This document shows positions 53,600-63,697 of a stretch of 64,000 bases of DNA, piece by piece. Source of the DNA: Acridotheres tristis (lineage: Eukaryota > Chordata > Aves > Passeriformes > Sturnidae); NCBI GenBank assembly GCA_037013685.1, contig CM072886.1, forward strand, positions 1,798,001-1,862,000. The letters run 5' to 3'. The number at the start of each line of letters is the position of its first letter. Position 1 is the stretch's first letter. The notes under the pieces were generated by a model that was not told the origin of the DNA, ran no database searches, and saw nothing but the letters and a program-made list of their open reading frames with translations. A program made the translations under genes and the position numbers.

Positions 53600-55129
53600 T
53601 TAAAAGCGTGGCCGGTATCTGAACCGAATGTCACGGACAGGCTGCATGGTCCCGAATCCCCAGCGGCTGATGTCTATGGCTGGGATCTCCTCCTCCTCAT
53701 CCACCAGCTCCAGGTCAAAGTGGCTCAGCATCAAGAACACAAACAATTTCATTTCAGCAGTAGCAAAGAACCGCCCGGGGCAGGTGGAAACTCCTGCCCC
53801 CCAAGGCATGTTGACAAATTTCAGCTTCTTCCCGTTTCTGTAGAAATCTTTCCTGGTGCCGTCTGGGTTTACAAAACGGTCGTACTTAAATTTGTGAGGC
53901 TCCTCGTGGATTTCTGGGTTCATCTGCACGGAGATGTGTGGGAACAGAGCCACCCTGTCCCCCTTGCGGAGGGTGAGCTCTGTCCCACTGCTTGTCTTCA
54001 GGCAGGTGTCCTCAAGGACAGCTCTGACCAGCATTGGGGCTGCCACCAGCCTCAGGGTCTCCTCCAGAGCACTGTCCAGCAGAGGCGTCTGGTTCAGCAT
54101 GTCCCTGGTGACAGTAACTGGGGGGCTCCCTGCCTTTACTTCCTGCCCACTCTCCCTCAAGACTCTATCCACCTCATCTCTCACAGCCTGCAGAGCCTCT
54201 GGATGTTTCAGCAGATACAAGAGGAGCCAGAAGGCAGTTGGGCCCGTGTTGCCTTGGGATGCCCAGAGGAGCATGAACATGAAACGATTCCGCATGTACT
54301 CGGGGACGCCGTTTTCTGCCAGAAGCTGGTCTTGATCACTTATCCAGCCACTGATATTCTCCTTCTGCCAGACCTTCTTCACAGACAGCATGTTCCAGAA
54401 GTGTCTCTTCAGCCGCTCAGCTTCTCTTTTGTCCTTGGGAGGCAACAGAGCAAAGGCCAGGCGAGGGAAGAGGCGGTCGTACTTTCGAAACTCCTGGAAG
54501 AGCTGGTTGGAGTGGAGGCGATCCTGCTCTTCAGCTTTCTCCTTGTTCCCTGCCCCTCGGGGTGGCTCGGTGCCATACAGAGCCAGATACCCAGCTCTGA
54601 AGACAATGTTGTAGCAGTAGTGGAAGAGGTTTTCCTCCTGCCATACTCTCTTCTCCCCTGAGCTCAGGCTGAAAAGCAGCAGCCTCCGAAAGCTCTCCAT
54701 GGTGGCTTGTGTGAGGACAGTGAGGCCATCTCCCATCAGGTGCTTTGTGCTTGATGCATGAACTATGCTGTGAGTGGCTTCAGTGGGCTTGTAGCCAAAA
54801 ACCCGCAGGACCAGCTGAGCTGCATTAGTCCTAAAGTCCAGTTTAGATCGTGATTCCTTCACGATGGTGCCAAAGCAGAAGGGATCCATCACAAAGGTGA
54901 AGTAATAGCCACCGATCAGCACCGTGAAAACATCCCCATGTTTCTTCTGCATCCTTTTGAGAAACTCTGAGCTGTCCTTTTGGAATTCCAGCAGATAGCC
55001 CAGCCAGGGAACGGTACCTTTGTCCAAGGGCGGCTCATTGTGTCTCCGTCTCCGAAACACACCCAGGACATAGAGCCCACCGAGCAGTGATGACACCAAG
55101 GCACAGAGGAGAATCACCCAGAGTACCAT
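53600..55129 (-). CDS. CYP8B1: sterol 12-alpha-hydroxylase (cytochrome P450 8B1)
   Basis: An intronless 509-codon gene. CYP8B1 adds the 12-alpha hydroxyl in the classic liver bile acid pathway, so it sets the cholic to chenodeoxycholic acid ratio; it is an ER-bound microsomal P450. An N-terminal membrane helix (about residues 1-24) is followed by a basic patch and the Pro-rich hinge. The I-helix motif 'WASQGNTGP' (289-297) has Asn in the place of the usual Thr-neighbour acid pair, as in CYP7/CYP8. ExxR is at 357-360 and the heme Cys is Cys450 in 'GAGVSTCPGRFF'. The family length is about 500. CYP8A1 and CYP7A1 are intron-containing, and the lack of introns supports CYP8B1. The start is the first ATG after the in-frame upstream stop region. 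Birds keep the gene as a single exon, as mammals do. Confidence 0.95.
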   Translation of the reverse strand: MVLWVILLCALVSSLLGGLYVLGVFRRRRHNEPPLDKGTVPWLGYLLEFQKDSSEFLKRMQKKHGDVFTVLIGGYYFTFVMDPFCFGTIVKESRSKLDFRTNAAQLVLRVFGYKPTEATHSIVHASSTKHLMGDGLTVLTQATMESFRRLLLFSLSSGEKRVWQEENLFHYCYNIVFRAGYLALYGTEPPRGAGNKEKAEEQDRLHSNQLFQEFRKYDRLFPRLAFALLPPKDKREAERLKRHFWNMLSVKKVWQKENISGWISDQDQLLAENGVPEYMRNRFMFMLLWASQGNTGPTAFWLLLYLLKHPEALQAVRDEVDRVLRESGQEVKAGSPPVTVTRDMLNQTPLLDSALEETLRLVAAPMLVRAVLEDTCLKTSSGTELTLRKGDRVALFPHISVQMNPEIHEEPHKFKYDRFVNPDGTRKDFYRNGKKLKFVNMPWGAGVSTCPGRFFATAEMKLFVFLMLSHFDLELVDEEEEIPAIDISRWGFGTMQPVRDIRFRYRPRF

Positions 55130-55185
55130 GAGAGCTCTGTGCCCGTCCAGGAGCTGGGACTAGGAACAGGTTGGGGCAGAAATGT

Positions 55186-55271
55186 GCATTTTATCCTCAC
55201 CCAGCAGCTGATGGGCAGATACAGAGCAGGCAGCCTCTGTCCTCATTGGCTGTGAGTGTTTGCCTTGGCCC
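55186..55271 (-). promoter_or_regulatory. possible CYP8B1 core promoter
   Basis: On the - strand a GATAAAAT element (55188-55195) lies about 60 bases before the ATG. Further upstream, 'ggccaaggca' (55261-55270) resembles an LRH-1 half-site, a known class of regulator of CYP8B1 in mammals. Both are motif readings only. Confidence 0.35.
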
Positions 55272-57400
55272 TGCTCCGGAGTGAACTTGTCCCTGGATGA
55301 ACAGAAGATTTTTAAGGTGGAAGGTATGTTGGAATCCCGTAGGAGTATTAGGGGGATGGGTTTTGGCATGAGGTAAATTCCCTTCTCTAGGCTGCATGGA
55401 GCCCAGATTTTGTAAGAAAAATATTCACTCTATGATTTCTGCCTTTAAGACCGGGCTGTGGACACTCACTAAAAAATGAAACCAAGAGTGGATGTTGGCA
55501 ATGCTTCTGGAAATGAGCACAGGACCAAGGGAAGGGGGTCACAGCTGAGCTGATTTGGTCTCAAAAGCCAAGAGAAGGAAAAGCCTCTGACATTTTGGTG
55601 TTCTCCACAGTACACGGTGTCCCAGGAATGCTTTGCCAATGAACAGTGCAAGTGCTACTGCTCTGTCTGAGCACAAAGCAAAGCAGCTGAGCTGCCCCAC
55701 GAGTGAGGAGAGCTTGAGTCACTGCATTTGGCACCAGAGGAGTCTAGAGTCTCCAGATGTCCCACCCAGCCCCTGGCTGGGGAGCAGTGCCCATAGGGAC
55801 CACAGCACTTCTGCTTGACTCACTTTCCCTTCTGCTTCTCGAGCTCCCCTGTTACCTCTCTCCAGATGGGGTTTAGGGACAATGTCAGGGACCCCGTGTC
55901 CCACCTGGCACTGCTCCTCTGGGTGCTGCCACCCTGATCTACCCAGACTGTCACCACAGCCTGTCCCAGCCTCTGGTGCATGAACCTCTTCTCATGCAGG
56001 ATGGAGAGTGATGTTAACTCCCCTCTATTTCCTCACCTTTGCTCTTCCCTAGAGCATCCCATCATAAGTTTGTCACAGTCCCAAGAGCCTTCCTCTGTCT
56101 GAGATCACAATCTTCATCTTCTTTTTAGCTTCCCAGCTGTTGTCCCTTTCCACATTCCCTCCAGTGACTTGACCCAGGGAGTGAAGGCCATATCAGAGAA
56201 TCAGCTAAATATTTATTCTAGCTTTATTTTTTTTTAAGGAAAGTTCCCAATCTCACCATTTTGGAAAAACATTGTAGCAATAATAGGAAGAAAAATGACA
56301 GTGATCAACTCAAAGCCCTTCTCAGTCCTGTAACCTTATGTAGTAATAAAATAAAGGTGATGAGCACTTCCTCTTAAATTAATAATTTTATTTGTACAAC
56401 TCTAGGCAACTTCTAGACTTAATAGGTTTTCAGGATGCCAAGGGACCATTTAAGGTTTAGGAGCATTTGGGGTGAATAATGCCTTTAAAGAAAAGTCTGC
56501 AAACTCAGAACCTTGAACTTCAAAGCTGCACTGGGTAATAAGGACTGACTGTCAGCTCTCTGTGCTCTTCTGTTCAGGCCATGTTCTCATTCTGTGGTTT
56601 GTGTGGTTTCAAAGACAATATTTATGTTACAGGTGGTATCTATGGATCTTTTTTATCTTATCAAACTGGATCTTGGAAGGCAAATACCTCCACCACTGTT
56701 CTGCTGAGCACACTTTTTATCTCTTTCTCAGTGATTGTTACTGGTCTAGACTTTTTTCTGATCAAACTGGTCTCAAACCAGCTGATGACTGAACTGATCT
56801 CTAACCTAGGCTCTGTCCTTTGGAGAATCACAGCTCCCTGCCCAGCAGGTCTGAGTGTGGCACAGCTCATCATGACAGAAAACAGCTCAGCTTAAAGGCG
56901 TCCAGTCCTTCCTCTTGTATGTTTTGGTAGAAAATGAGATTAATCTGGTTAAATCATCTGGCAAATGGTAAGAGCCAAGAGAAGCAAAGCCATCCCCTGG
57001 CAGAGTTTCTGGCCTGATGGATGAGCATGGAAATCCATTCCTCAGATAGGGAGGAGAATCTCAAGTTTCAGTTTGCATTTTTTAAAGCACAACAAAAGCA
57101 GATTGAGAAATCTGCTTCTTTATCTGCCACTGCCTCACATACTCCAGATGGAAACTGGGTTTCTTCCACTAGTGTAAATCCAGGACAATCCTTTCATAAT
57201 AATTCCACTTGCAACAGAAACAGATCCAACATGTACTTTTTCAATCCCAGTATGGAAAGCCCTCATCTCGAGGCTGTGAGGCTGTTTCTAGGATGAATTA
57301 TCTGGTTACACAGTGCTGTGGCTCACACCAACTCCATCATGGACAGGACTGGTAAAATACAGCACAGAGGGCACACATATAATGTAAATAATGTAAATAT
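55272..57400. other. intergenic space between CYP8B1 and ACKR2
   Basis: It should include the ACKR2 3' UTR on the - strand. AATAAA on that strand occurs at 56387-56392, 56223-56228 and 56212-56217. I recognise no repeat or other gene here. Confidence 0.5.
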
Positions 57401-58468
57401 TTATGATGCAGTTGTGATGCTCAACATTTCTATCTGAGCTGTGTATCTGCTGCACGACGGGCTCGTCTGGGAGTCCTGGATGGAAAAGAAAGCTCCTCTC
57501 CTGAAAATGGCCAGAGGGATCTTCCACAAATACGCCCTGAACCGTTTCTTCACAAAAGCATAGAGCAAGGGGTTGAGACAGCAGTGGACAAAGGACAAGC
57601 TCTCCGTGATCTGCATGGCATAGTCCAGCTTCCTACTGCTTTCACAGCTCCTGATCACACCGACATCTTGCAGGGAGTGGAGGATGAGCACAACGTTGTA
57701 AGGACACCACAGCACAAAGAAGACCCCCACCAGAGTAAGGACTAAGCAGAGAGCTCTCCTGGAGCCAGGTATCTGTGAGGTGTGGAGGACACACGCGATG
57801 CGGGAGTAGCAGAACGTCATGAAGAGGAAGGGCAAAAGGAATCCCAGGGTGTTCTGAATCACCTGAAAGACAACTTTCCAAAATAAGTGTTCCTGGCCGT
57901 AATCCCGGGTGCACATGATGGTTTTGTTGTAAAATTGCCTTGTGCTGGTGAAGAGGCCATCAGGAATGGAGAGAGCTATGGAAAGGATCCACATCACCAA
58001 CAAGACGAGGATGGAATTCCTCCACACCGTGGAGCTGTGAGGAGAGCAAGCATGAACGATCTGCAGATACATGTCCAGGCTCATGCAGCTCACAAAGAAG
58101 ATGCCACTGTAGAAGTTCAGAGTATACATGGCGTTTAAGAACGGGCAGAAGGTGTCCCAGGTGACCCACTGAGAAATGTGCAGAGCCCAGAAAGGAAGAG
58201 TCAGCAGCAGCAAGAAGTCTGAAACCACCAGGTTCAGCAGATACAGCTCAGTCATCTTCTTTTTCTTCTTGATGTGCATGAGGAGGACAGTAAAGAGGAG
58301 GGCATTCCCAGCCATTCCAACCAGGAAGATCACGGTGTAAAATGGTGGCAAGAACACTCTGCTGAAGGAGAGCACTTCCTCTTTGGTGCAGGGGCTATAG
58401 AGATCATAATGCTCCTCATCCAGGTATTCATAGGAGTACTCACTCGAATTGGCAGCACCCAGCCACAT
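57401..58468 (-). CDS. ACKR2: atypical chemokine receptor 2
   Basis: A 355-residue seven-helix receptor. ACKR2 scavenges inflammatory CC chemokines without G-protein signalling. The N-terminus is acidic with several Tyr ('SSEYSYEYLDEEHYDLY'), likely sulphated for chemokine binding. Cysteine pairs of the family are at 27/275 and 108/186. The second intracellular loop has 'DMYLQIV' (132-138) in place of DRYLAIV, and TM7 has 'LNPLLYAF'. I start at the ATG at 58468 because the - strand has a strong acceptor (cccttttccttgctcctag, exon from 58518), which places the longer frame's upstream ATG (58555) in an intron. CCR family members are the main alternative, but the altered DRY and the sequence of TM1-TM3 favour ACKR2. 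It has the same strand as CYP8B1. Confidence 0.88.
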   Translation of the reverse strand: MWLGAANSSEYSYEYLDEEHYDLYSPCTKEEVLSFSRVFLPPFYTVIFLVGMAGNALLFTVLLMHIKKKKKMTELYLLNLVVSDFLLLLTLPFWALHISQWVTWDTFCPFLNAMYTLNFYSGIFFVSCMSLDMYLQIVHACSPHSSTVWRNSILVLLVMWILSIALSIPDGLFTSTRQFYNKTIMCTRDYGQEHLFWKVVFQVIQNTLGFLLPFLFMTFCYSRIACVLHTSQIPGSRRALCLVLTLVGVFFVLWCPYNVVLILHSLQDVGVIRSCESSRKLDYAMQITESLSFVHCCLNPLLYAFVKKRFRAYLWKIPLAIFRRGAFFSIQDSQTSPSCSRYTAQIEMLSITTAS

Positions 58469-58518
58469 GTCTGTGGTTGTTGCTGTCACTCCTGAGCTTA
58501 TGTTTGACCAGTGGCTGC
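58469..58518 (-). other. ACKR2: ACKR2 5' UTR part of the coding exon and its 3' splice site
   Basis: Reading on the - strand, a pyrimidine-rich tract ends in AG at 58520-58519; 50 bases of untranslated leader then precede the ATG at 58468. Upstream non-coding exons should lie further right, but none is identifiable by sequence alone. Confidence 0.65.
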
Positions 58519-58604
58519 CTAGGAGCAAGGAAAAGGGATCAAAGTGTTGTTGCAACTCACACAGGAAGCAAACATCACATCACAGAGCGTTTTGCTTTAG
58601 TTCA

Positions 58605-58930
58605 AAGAATCACAGAATGGTTTGGGTTGCAAAGGACCTGAAAGATCATCTTGTTCCACCCCCTGCCATGGGCAGGGACACCTTCCACTATCCCAGGTTG
58701 CCCCAAGCCTTGTCCAGCCTGGCCTTGGACACTTCCAGGAATCCAGGGGCAGCCACAGCTTCTCTGGGCACCCTGTGCCAGGGCCTCACAGCAAAGAACT
58801 TCCTCCTAATATTTGATCCAAACCTACCCTCTTTCAGTTTGAAGCCATTCCCCCTTGTCCTGTCACTCCATGCTCTTGTAAAAAGCCCCTCTTTGTCTTT
58901 CTTGTAGGCTCCCTTCAGGTACTGGAATTT
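58605..58930 (-). repeat. CR1 retroposon fragment, antisense
   Basis: A clear antisense CR1: 'gaatcacagaatggtttggg', 'ccccctgccatgggcaggga', 'ctctgggcaccctgtgccag', 'ttcccccttgtcctgtcact'. Confidence 0.92.
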
Positions 58931-59424
58931 CACAGGTTTAAATTTCTGCTACTGTCTGGTGAGTGTTTTGTGTCCTGAACAACTTGGCCTTGGCTTAAGC
59001 ATGGGGATAGCTGTCTACATGTACATACATTTAAAAAAAAAAAATTAGTTCTGCATTCTTTACTTGGACACATAAAAATGAATGAGCATGGTTTCCTCTG
59101 ATATAAGTCACTATTTCCTCCTGACACACGACAAGCTTTTAGCAAAGTTTCTGCTCCAAATTACAGGAAATTCACTGCTACAGCTCACTGTGAGCTGCTT
59201 ATATTCACCTGGGTCACTACTGAGAAAGCAGCATCTCAATTTTTGGTAAAGAAGAACCTGGCACCAGCACCTTTATGTCAGTGGGGCTGTTCCCAGAGGG
59301 GAAATGCTGAACATCTTCCTGCTCCTGGGAGGACACTGACCCCTCCCCATGCCAACTCCAGAACTAGAAGACATGGATTCTGGCAAAAGGCATTAGTAAG
59401 TGGAAAATATAGAACTCATAGGAT

Positions 59425-59535
59425 CCCAGAATGGTTTGGGTTGGAAAGGACCTTGAAGATTATCTTGCTCCAACCCTCTTGCCCTGCAGGGACACTTTCC
59501 GTTATCTCATGCTGCTCAAAGACTCATCCAAGGTG
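59425..59535 (-). repeat. CR1 retroposon fragment, antisense
   Basis: The antisense 3' terminus: 'cccagaatggtttgggttgg', 'aaaggaccttgaagattatc', 'ctgcagggacactttccgtt'. Confidence 0.85.
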
Positions 59536-62284
59536 AGGACATGTAGGCAGCAGAATCCAGTCCTGAATTATGGTAAGAGGGAGAGATTCAGCTGGAAGAG
59601 CATTGCTGGAATCAATTGTGCATGAGACAAGGCATGACACAACCCCTGCAGTGGTCACTCCCTGGAACTGTGGATGTCAGTGTTTAGATAACTGCAGCCC
59701 AGATTTTAGGAAATGCTGTGTGGTTGGGAGCCTCCTACTTTTGGGATCTGATTTTCAGGAAAAAAGCTGTCACTGAGGAGCCCCTTTCACAGAGTAGGAG
59801 ATGGGATTTGCCTGGTGCTGTTGGCACTTTTAAAGTTAGCGAGGAGTTTAAAAATCAAGGTTAATCTTCAGATTCTGACAGGAAAACAAAAAACAGTTTT
59901 GCAAAAAACTCCTGTAAAAACCCCTCCACCCCTAAACCACACATGTTTTCCAGCCACGGCCAAAGCTACCCATCTTTCCCCTGGGGCTCATTTTCCAGCA
60001 ATCCCAGGCCTGGCTGTATAGCTCCAGTCTCTCCTTGAGGATCTGTTTCTCCCAGAGATCTGCAGCCATTCAGAAATGAGAGCATGGTGCCCAGCTGTGC
60101 TGTGCATCCCAATGAGGACATATCCCATGGTGGATCTGCAGGTTTTAGGGATGGCTCCCTCCCCACAAGCACCCCAGGAAAAGGGGAGCCCCTCCACCCC
60201 ACAGGCTCAGAGTGGGTGTGCAGCTGTAAGGGGTGAAGCCCTGGACATACCTGCTGTGGTCCCATGACTGAAATTGGTTAAATACCCACTCCAGGCAGTT
60301 CCAGGCAGCTGAAAAGAAAAGAAAAATGGGTTTGAGCTGGATTGAAATGTTTTTGTGCTGCTCTTTGGCAAGTGCTGCAGAGCACTTCAGGCAGAGTAGT
60401 GGGAGAGCAGGGATCTGCCATGGGAAAGTGCCATAAAAAGACTTGTCTGGGAATGAGCTTTATAAAATTTCTTTTCTGTATCATATTTTAAAGGAAATTC
60501 ACCCTCAGCTGTGACTGCACGCCTTCGGGAGGAAACCAAAGCTGCCCACCCTGCTGATCATAGCAACACTCAAGACTGCTAAATACCTTCCCCCTCACAC
60601 CCCCTCTGCCCACACCGAGACAAACCATTCACAGAATTTGCATTTGAGATCTCTTCCAGCTCACTGAGAGTCCTTTTCTCCCTCTGCCACATCCTTCTCC
60701 CTCCACATCAGCCCGACACTGGCATCCACATCCCCATCCTGCACCTCAGAGTGGAAGGGAGGGCTGAGCTCAGGAATTAATCCCCATCCCAAACTGGCTA
60801 CCTTTCAAAAACAAAAGAGGATCTTGCCAGTTTTTTTTTTTCTGTGGCTTTGTCTACAAGCAAGAAGCAGAAAAGGCACTTACAGGAGCTTCTTCTCTTG
60901 CTTCCATCCTGCCAGAGGCTTGAACCAGGCTTTTAGGAACTTTTGCTTGTGTAGGAGGACAGTCAGGAAATGTGAGCTCAGAATAACCTCCCTGGTTTTG
61001 TTTTGCTTTTCCTAGTGTTCCTCATTCCCTGGCAGCACGAGAAGAATGATCTCCACCCTGTTGGAGCACATCTACAACAGCTCCCTGCTGTAAGAATCCA
61101 TGTGTTTTCCAGGAAATCTGAACAACCCACGTGCCACTTGGATGCTGCAGGATCCTCATCCCCTGCTGGAGCAGAAATGGCCTCTGCCAAAGGTGTGTTC
61201 TGATGAAGTGTTTTATTGGAGGAGTTTTTGGGCATCAGCATGGGTGAGTGGTCACACTCCTGCTCATTTCCTCACCTCACCAGCAAACAGGGCCATGGGA
61301 ACACCCTGGCTGTGCCAAGGCTTCCCCAGCCCCAGTGTGTTTTATATACCCCAAACCACCCTGGTAAAAACAGGAGAGCAGAGCAGCAGTGATGGCCACA
61401 GCTCCACATCCAACCCAGCCCGTGGCAGGTGCATTCACAGAGAGAAATTTATGTTATTTTTACCCATTTCCATGTTTGCCACCATCTGCTGCTGCTGCAC
61501 ATAAAATATACCCTGTAATAAATATATATTATTATAATGTGTGTGCAACACACACATTAGCAGAGAGAAAGAAGCCACTGGTAGAGCTGAGACACTGGAC
61601 ACGCACACAAGGAAGCTGCAGGTGACAGAGGTTTCATTAGGCCAGCAATTAAAATGAAATAAGTTTTTGTTTTTAATTGAGTTTCTGCCCTGAAGCAGAG
61701 AATTAAACGTGCCTCTGAGAGCCACTGGAGAAAGTGGCCTTCACTGTAATTTATTACAAGATTTTAACTCAATTTCAGAGCTGGTAATTGCATAGATTTT
61801 TTGTTTCCTTTCAGACTGCAGGGCCCTAATGGCTTTGGCAATTAAGGTAACCAGATTAGGGGTAATGGGCAGCACATTTAGAGAGACGCAGTGCTTGTCT
61901 GAGCCACTTTATTTTGTGCCACATGTCGGTGGCAGAGTGACCCTGCAGGAGCAGCAGCTCTGCCTTCCCCCAGCTCGGAGATGGGGAGGTACAAACACCA
62001 CACAGGAACACTGGGCTTAGAGACAAAAGGATTTATCTTTGCTGTTTTGCTCTGACAATCTGTTCTCAGACTTAGGAGAAGGTTTTAAGCATCTTTGGGA
62101 TCCCAGTGGATTCTTCTTCCTCTTCCAGAGTAGTGTTTAAGTCAGGAGCAATTTCTAGGTTGTCTCTGGGCATCAAAATCCTGGCACACAGCGGGGGTAA
62201 AATGAGATCTGCTGAAAGCTGAAATATGGGAAAACATAGTCAACGACATAATTCAGCGGCAAGAAAATTAGACTGAGAGAAAGG

Positions 62285-62460
62285 CAGAGAAGCTGTGGCT
62301 GTCCTGGAAGTGTTCCAAGTTGCACAGGGCTTGGAGCAACCTGGTCTGATGGAAGGTGTCCCTGTCCATGGCAGGGGTGGAATGGGATAAACTTTAAGGT
62401 CCCTTCCAACCCAAACCATTCCATCATTCTGACATCAGATAGAAGCTCTTCTACAAAGAA
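62285..62460 (+). repeat. CR1 retroposon fragment
   Basis: A sense CR1 3' end: 'gagaagctgtggctgtcctg', 'acagggcttggagcaacctg', 'ggtcccttccaacccaaacc' and 'attccatcattctgac'. Confidence 0.87.
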
Positions 62461-62477
62461 CAAAGAGCCAAAATTTC

Positions 62478-62538
62478 ACAGAATCTCAGAAGGGGTTGGG
62501 TTGGAAGGGACCTTAAAGATCGTCTCATCTCAACAACA
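62478..62538 (-). repeat. CR1 retroposon 3' end, antisense
   Basis: Starts 'cacagaatctcagaaggggt' and continues 'tgggttggaagggaccttaa'. Together with the copy just to the left it forms an inverted CR1 pair separated by about 20 bases. Confidence 0.75.
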
Positions 62539-62979
62539 GGGAAGATGTGTGCTGATGTCCTTACAAACAGTTCCATGGGTGAGGGGACGGCTGTTAACTT
62601 TGAAATGGGATTTAATGTGTGTACCAACTTTGGGCAGCAGGTTTGTTCCAGAGCCGGGACAGTTTGGCTCCTGAAACAGCCAAATGGGGCCGTACAACTC
62701 TGAATGTCTGAATTTGGGGTAAAATGACAGGTTCTAGGGGGAATATGTGGCAGGAGGTTTGGGAAGGCTGCACCTTCCTGCTACCTCGGCCAGTGGGGGA
62801 AGGAAGTTTGGGATAAAATGAGTTTGGGATAAAAGGAGGCTGCACACGCCAAAACCTCGAGAGATAAAACCCCGCGGGCTGTGCCCAGTGGCCTCTCTCC
62901 CTTTATCCCAATAAAGCTGCAGGACTCCTCTGTCTCCTTTATGGACACCGGCTTTTCCCAGTGCGATTTCCCACACACA

Positions 62980-63215
62980 TCTCACTCCTGCCATGGGCAG
63001 GGAAACCTTCCACTATCCCAGGTTGCTCCAAGCCCCATCCAACCTGCCGTTGGACACTTCCAGGGATCCAGGGCAGTCAAGCTTCTCTGGGCAACTTATG
63101 CTGAGGCCTCACCACCCTCACAGCGAACAATGTCTTCCCAATATCTAATCTAAACTCCTCCCTTTTAATTTCAAACTGTTCGCCCTTGTCGTGTCACTCC
63201 ACGGTGCTGCCAGCA
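62980..63215 (-). repeat. CR1 retroposon fragment, antisense
   Basis: Contains 'ctcctgccatgggcagggaa', 'gctccaagccccatccaacc', 'ttcccaatatctaatctaaa' and 'ttcgcccttgtcgtgtcact'. It abuts the CpG island. Confidence 0.88.
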
Positions 63216-63351
63216 GTCTGTCTCCACCTGACTCTCCCAGTGTGACACCACGGGAAGCTTTTGAAGCGAAGAACAGACAAGCTGCAGAAGCCGGCAGAAG
63301 CTGTTTCTCCGCGCTGCAGTCGATGCCAGACGTGCTGTTTGGGGCTAAACC

Positions 63352-63386
63352 GGAGCCGGAGCCCGAGCCCGAGCCCGAGCCCGAGT
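63352..63386 (+). repeat. GAGCCC hexanucleotide repeat
   Basis: Two GAGCCG-type and four GAGCCC units in tandem, in the left shoulder of the CpG island. It makes the Glu-Pro run seen in one reading frame, which I do not take as coding. Confidence 0.85.
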
Positions 63387-63644
63387 CTCGGCACCGCGAA
63401 CGCGCGCAGGCCTTGACTCAGGCGGGGCCCCGCAGCGCCCCCTGCCCGCCGCCCCGCGCCACCGCCGCCCCGCCGCAATGCGGAGCGCCGCGAGCTGACG
63501 TCACCACTCGCCCCGCCTCCGCCCCCGTATAAGGAAGCGGTGGCCGCGGCCACGCTCTGGATTGGCTGTCGGCGGGCGCGCGGGCGCGCGGCACGCTGGG
63601 AGTTGTGGTCCCGGCCGAGGGGCGGGGCGGAAGCGGCCAATAAG

Positions 63645-63697
63645 AGGCGGGGGGGGTGCCCGTCGCGGCAGACGCCGGCCGGTGTCAGATCAGCGCG
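63645..63697 (+). other. probable non-coding first exon of the next gene (HIGD1A candidate)
   Basis: The CpG island ends in 'gtgtcagatcagcgcg' followed by a strong donor gtgagagc at 63698. With NF-Y and GC boxes just upstream, this fits a short 5' UTR exon transcribed to the right. The start is approximate. In human the neighbour diverging from ACKR2 is HIGD1A, so that is the best guess, but nothing coding is visible before the window ends. 63698-64000 would be its first intron. Confidence 0.45.

Larger units (their letters stand above)
58519..63240. other. repeat-rich upstream interval
   Basis: About 4.7 kb with several CR1 fragments (listed separately) and no coding exon. It probably contains the first intron and upstream exons of ACKR2. 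Open frames here, such as 61100-61504, show no domain. Confidence 0.5.

Noticed and set aside
53720..54661. 313-codon open frame on the + strand
   Set aside because: It lies wholly antisense to CYP8B1 and has no domain; the P450 frame explains it.
63191..63640. Open frames in the CpG island, including a Glu-Pro run
   Set aside because: High GC removes stop codons on both strands; the Glu-Pro run is just the GAGCCC repeat, and neither frame starts from a credible transcript.
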